Source: Spirochaetia bacterium (lineage in GTDB: Bacteria > Spirochaetota > Spirochaetia > Treponematales > Breznakiellaceae). Taken from it: a DNA stretch of 6,358 nt. Shown in pieces: positions 6,165-6,358 of this stretch. Location of the stretch: positions 1-6,358 of the forward strand of contig BNUY01000155.1 in NCBI GenBank assembly GCA_025997715.1, given 5' to 3'. Position numbers and translations under genes: made by a program. The notes beneath the pieces are model-generated. The model made no database searches and was not told the DNA's origin. It worked only from the letters and a program-made list of their open reading frames with translations. Position 1 is the stretch's first letter. Every line of letters starts with the position of its first letter.

Positions 6165-6358
6165 ATGATCGCCCCTCCCCTTCCCCTCTCCTCTACCCCA
6201 CCCCTTCCCCCCCTCCCCTCTTTTTTCCCTTGTTCCCCCCTCCCTTGTCCTCTTCTTCTTCTCTTCATTTCCGTTCCCCTCCCCCTTCCCCCCGTTCCCA
6301 TCCCACTACCCTCTTCCGACATTACTACTCCCCGTATTCATTACTTCCTTTCCCACTC
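6165..6358 (+). CDS. Start of a downstream gene; sequence after the ATG is unreliable or low-complexity
   Basis: GGAG at 6151-6154 lies 10 nt before the ATG at 6165, and a good promoter lies upstream, so a gene start here is credible. The frame is open to the window end, but it reads as a proline, leucine and serine string (MIAPPLPLSSTPPLPPLPSF and on) because the DNA is almost all C and T. The residues near the end (SSDITTPRIHYFLSH) look a little more normal. Such a composition is unlike every other gene in the window. I think the true N-terminal sequence is probably obscured. No function can be given; by position it could belong to glycan biosynthesis, which is inference only. Confidence 0.3.
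   Translation, partial: MIAPPLPLSSTPPLPPLPSFFPCSPLPCPLLLLFISVPLPLPPVPIPLPSSDITTPRIHYFLSH
6168..6358. repeat. Low-complexity, nearly G-free polypyrimidine tract
   Basis: From 6168 to the end the plus strand is dominated by C and T in irregular runs of C, with under ten G in about 190 bases. The change from ordinary AT-rich intergenic sequence is abrupt. There is no fixed repeat period. C runs of five to seven bases recur with T or TT between them. The base bias applies to all codon positions, so it is not explained by codon usage. A corrupted contig end is the leading explanation; a true polypyrimidine tract is the alternative. Confidence 0.85.

Noticed and set aside
6137..6322. Minus-strand Gly/Arg/Glu-rich 61-codon open frame
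   Set aside because: It is the complement of the C/T tract. Its composition is produced by the base bias and it has no start signal context.

Overview
The window looks like a bacterial chromosomal segment of moderate to low GC content. It has a short accessory-looking left part (1-1978), a clear three-gene surface-glycan operon (1979-6027), and a damaged or low-quality right edge (6028-6358). The organism is not fixed by the sequence. The 216-residue protein at 1060-1710 resembles a type of hypothetical protein I associate with gut bacteria, including host-associated Treponema (helical N-terminal part, then a fibronectin-III-like end with an RWRN...GPWG signature). A gut spirochete is my tentative inference, at low to moderate confidence.

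Left part. A minus-strand gene starts at position 58 and runs off the window. A hairpin with a T-rich flank (about 92-129) separates it from a plus-strand unknown gene (144-593) that has no convincing start signal and may have lost its 5' end. A gene-poor stretch (594-1059) follows. It holds eight copies (the last partial) of a strict 21-bp direct repeat at 839-1000. In one plus frame this repeat encodes a heptapeptide repeat (consensus QTKLRMP) interrupted by a single TAA. Next comes the well-formed FN3-like gene, followed in the same frame by a further 59 open codons (1711-1890). A perfect 13-bp stem-loop begins 6 nt after the FN3-like gene's stop codon.

Glycan operon. wecC (UDP-ManNAc 6-dehydrogenase) and wecB (UDP-GlcNAc 2-epimerase) overlap by 4 bp. 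A PglK/MsbA-type ABC half-transporter follows 9 nt later. WecB makes UDP-ManNAc from UDP-GlcNAc and WecC oxidises it to UDP-ManNAcA. The ABC protein is a plausible flippase for a lipid-linked glycan containing that sugar. The gene order is inverted relative to the wecB-wecC order of E. coli, and no glycosyltransferase is visible in the window.

Right edge. A near-consensus sigma-70 promoter (TTGATG, 17 nt, TATAAT) and a GGAG ribosome binding site lead to an ATG at 6165. Right after that ATG the sequence turns into an almost G-free C/T tract to the end of the window. This looks more like a corrupted contig end than a real proline-rich gene, although a real polypyrimidine tract is not excluded.

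I find no tRNA, rRNA, CRISPR array or insertion sequence. I do not see a convincing new multi-gene system. The most unusual items are the heptad-coding repeat with its disrupted frame, the post-stop open frame with its stem-loop, and the pyrimidine tract.
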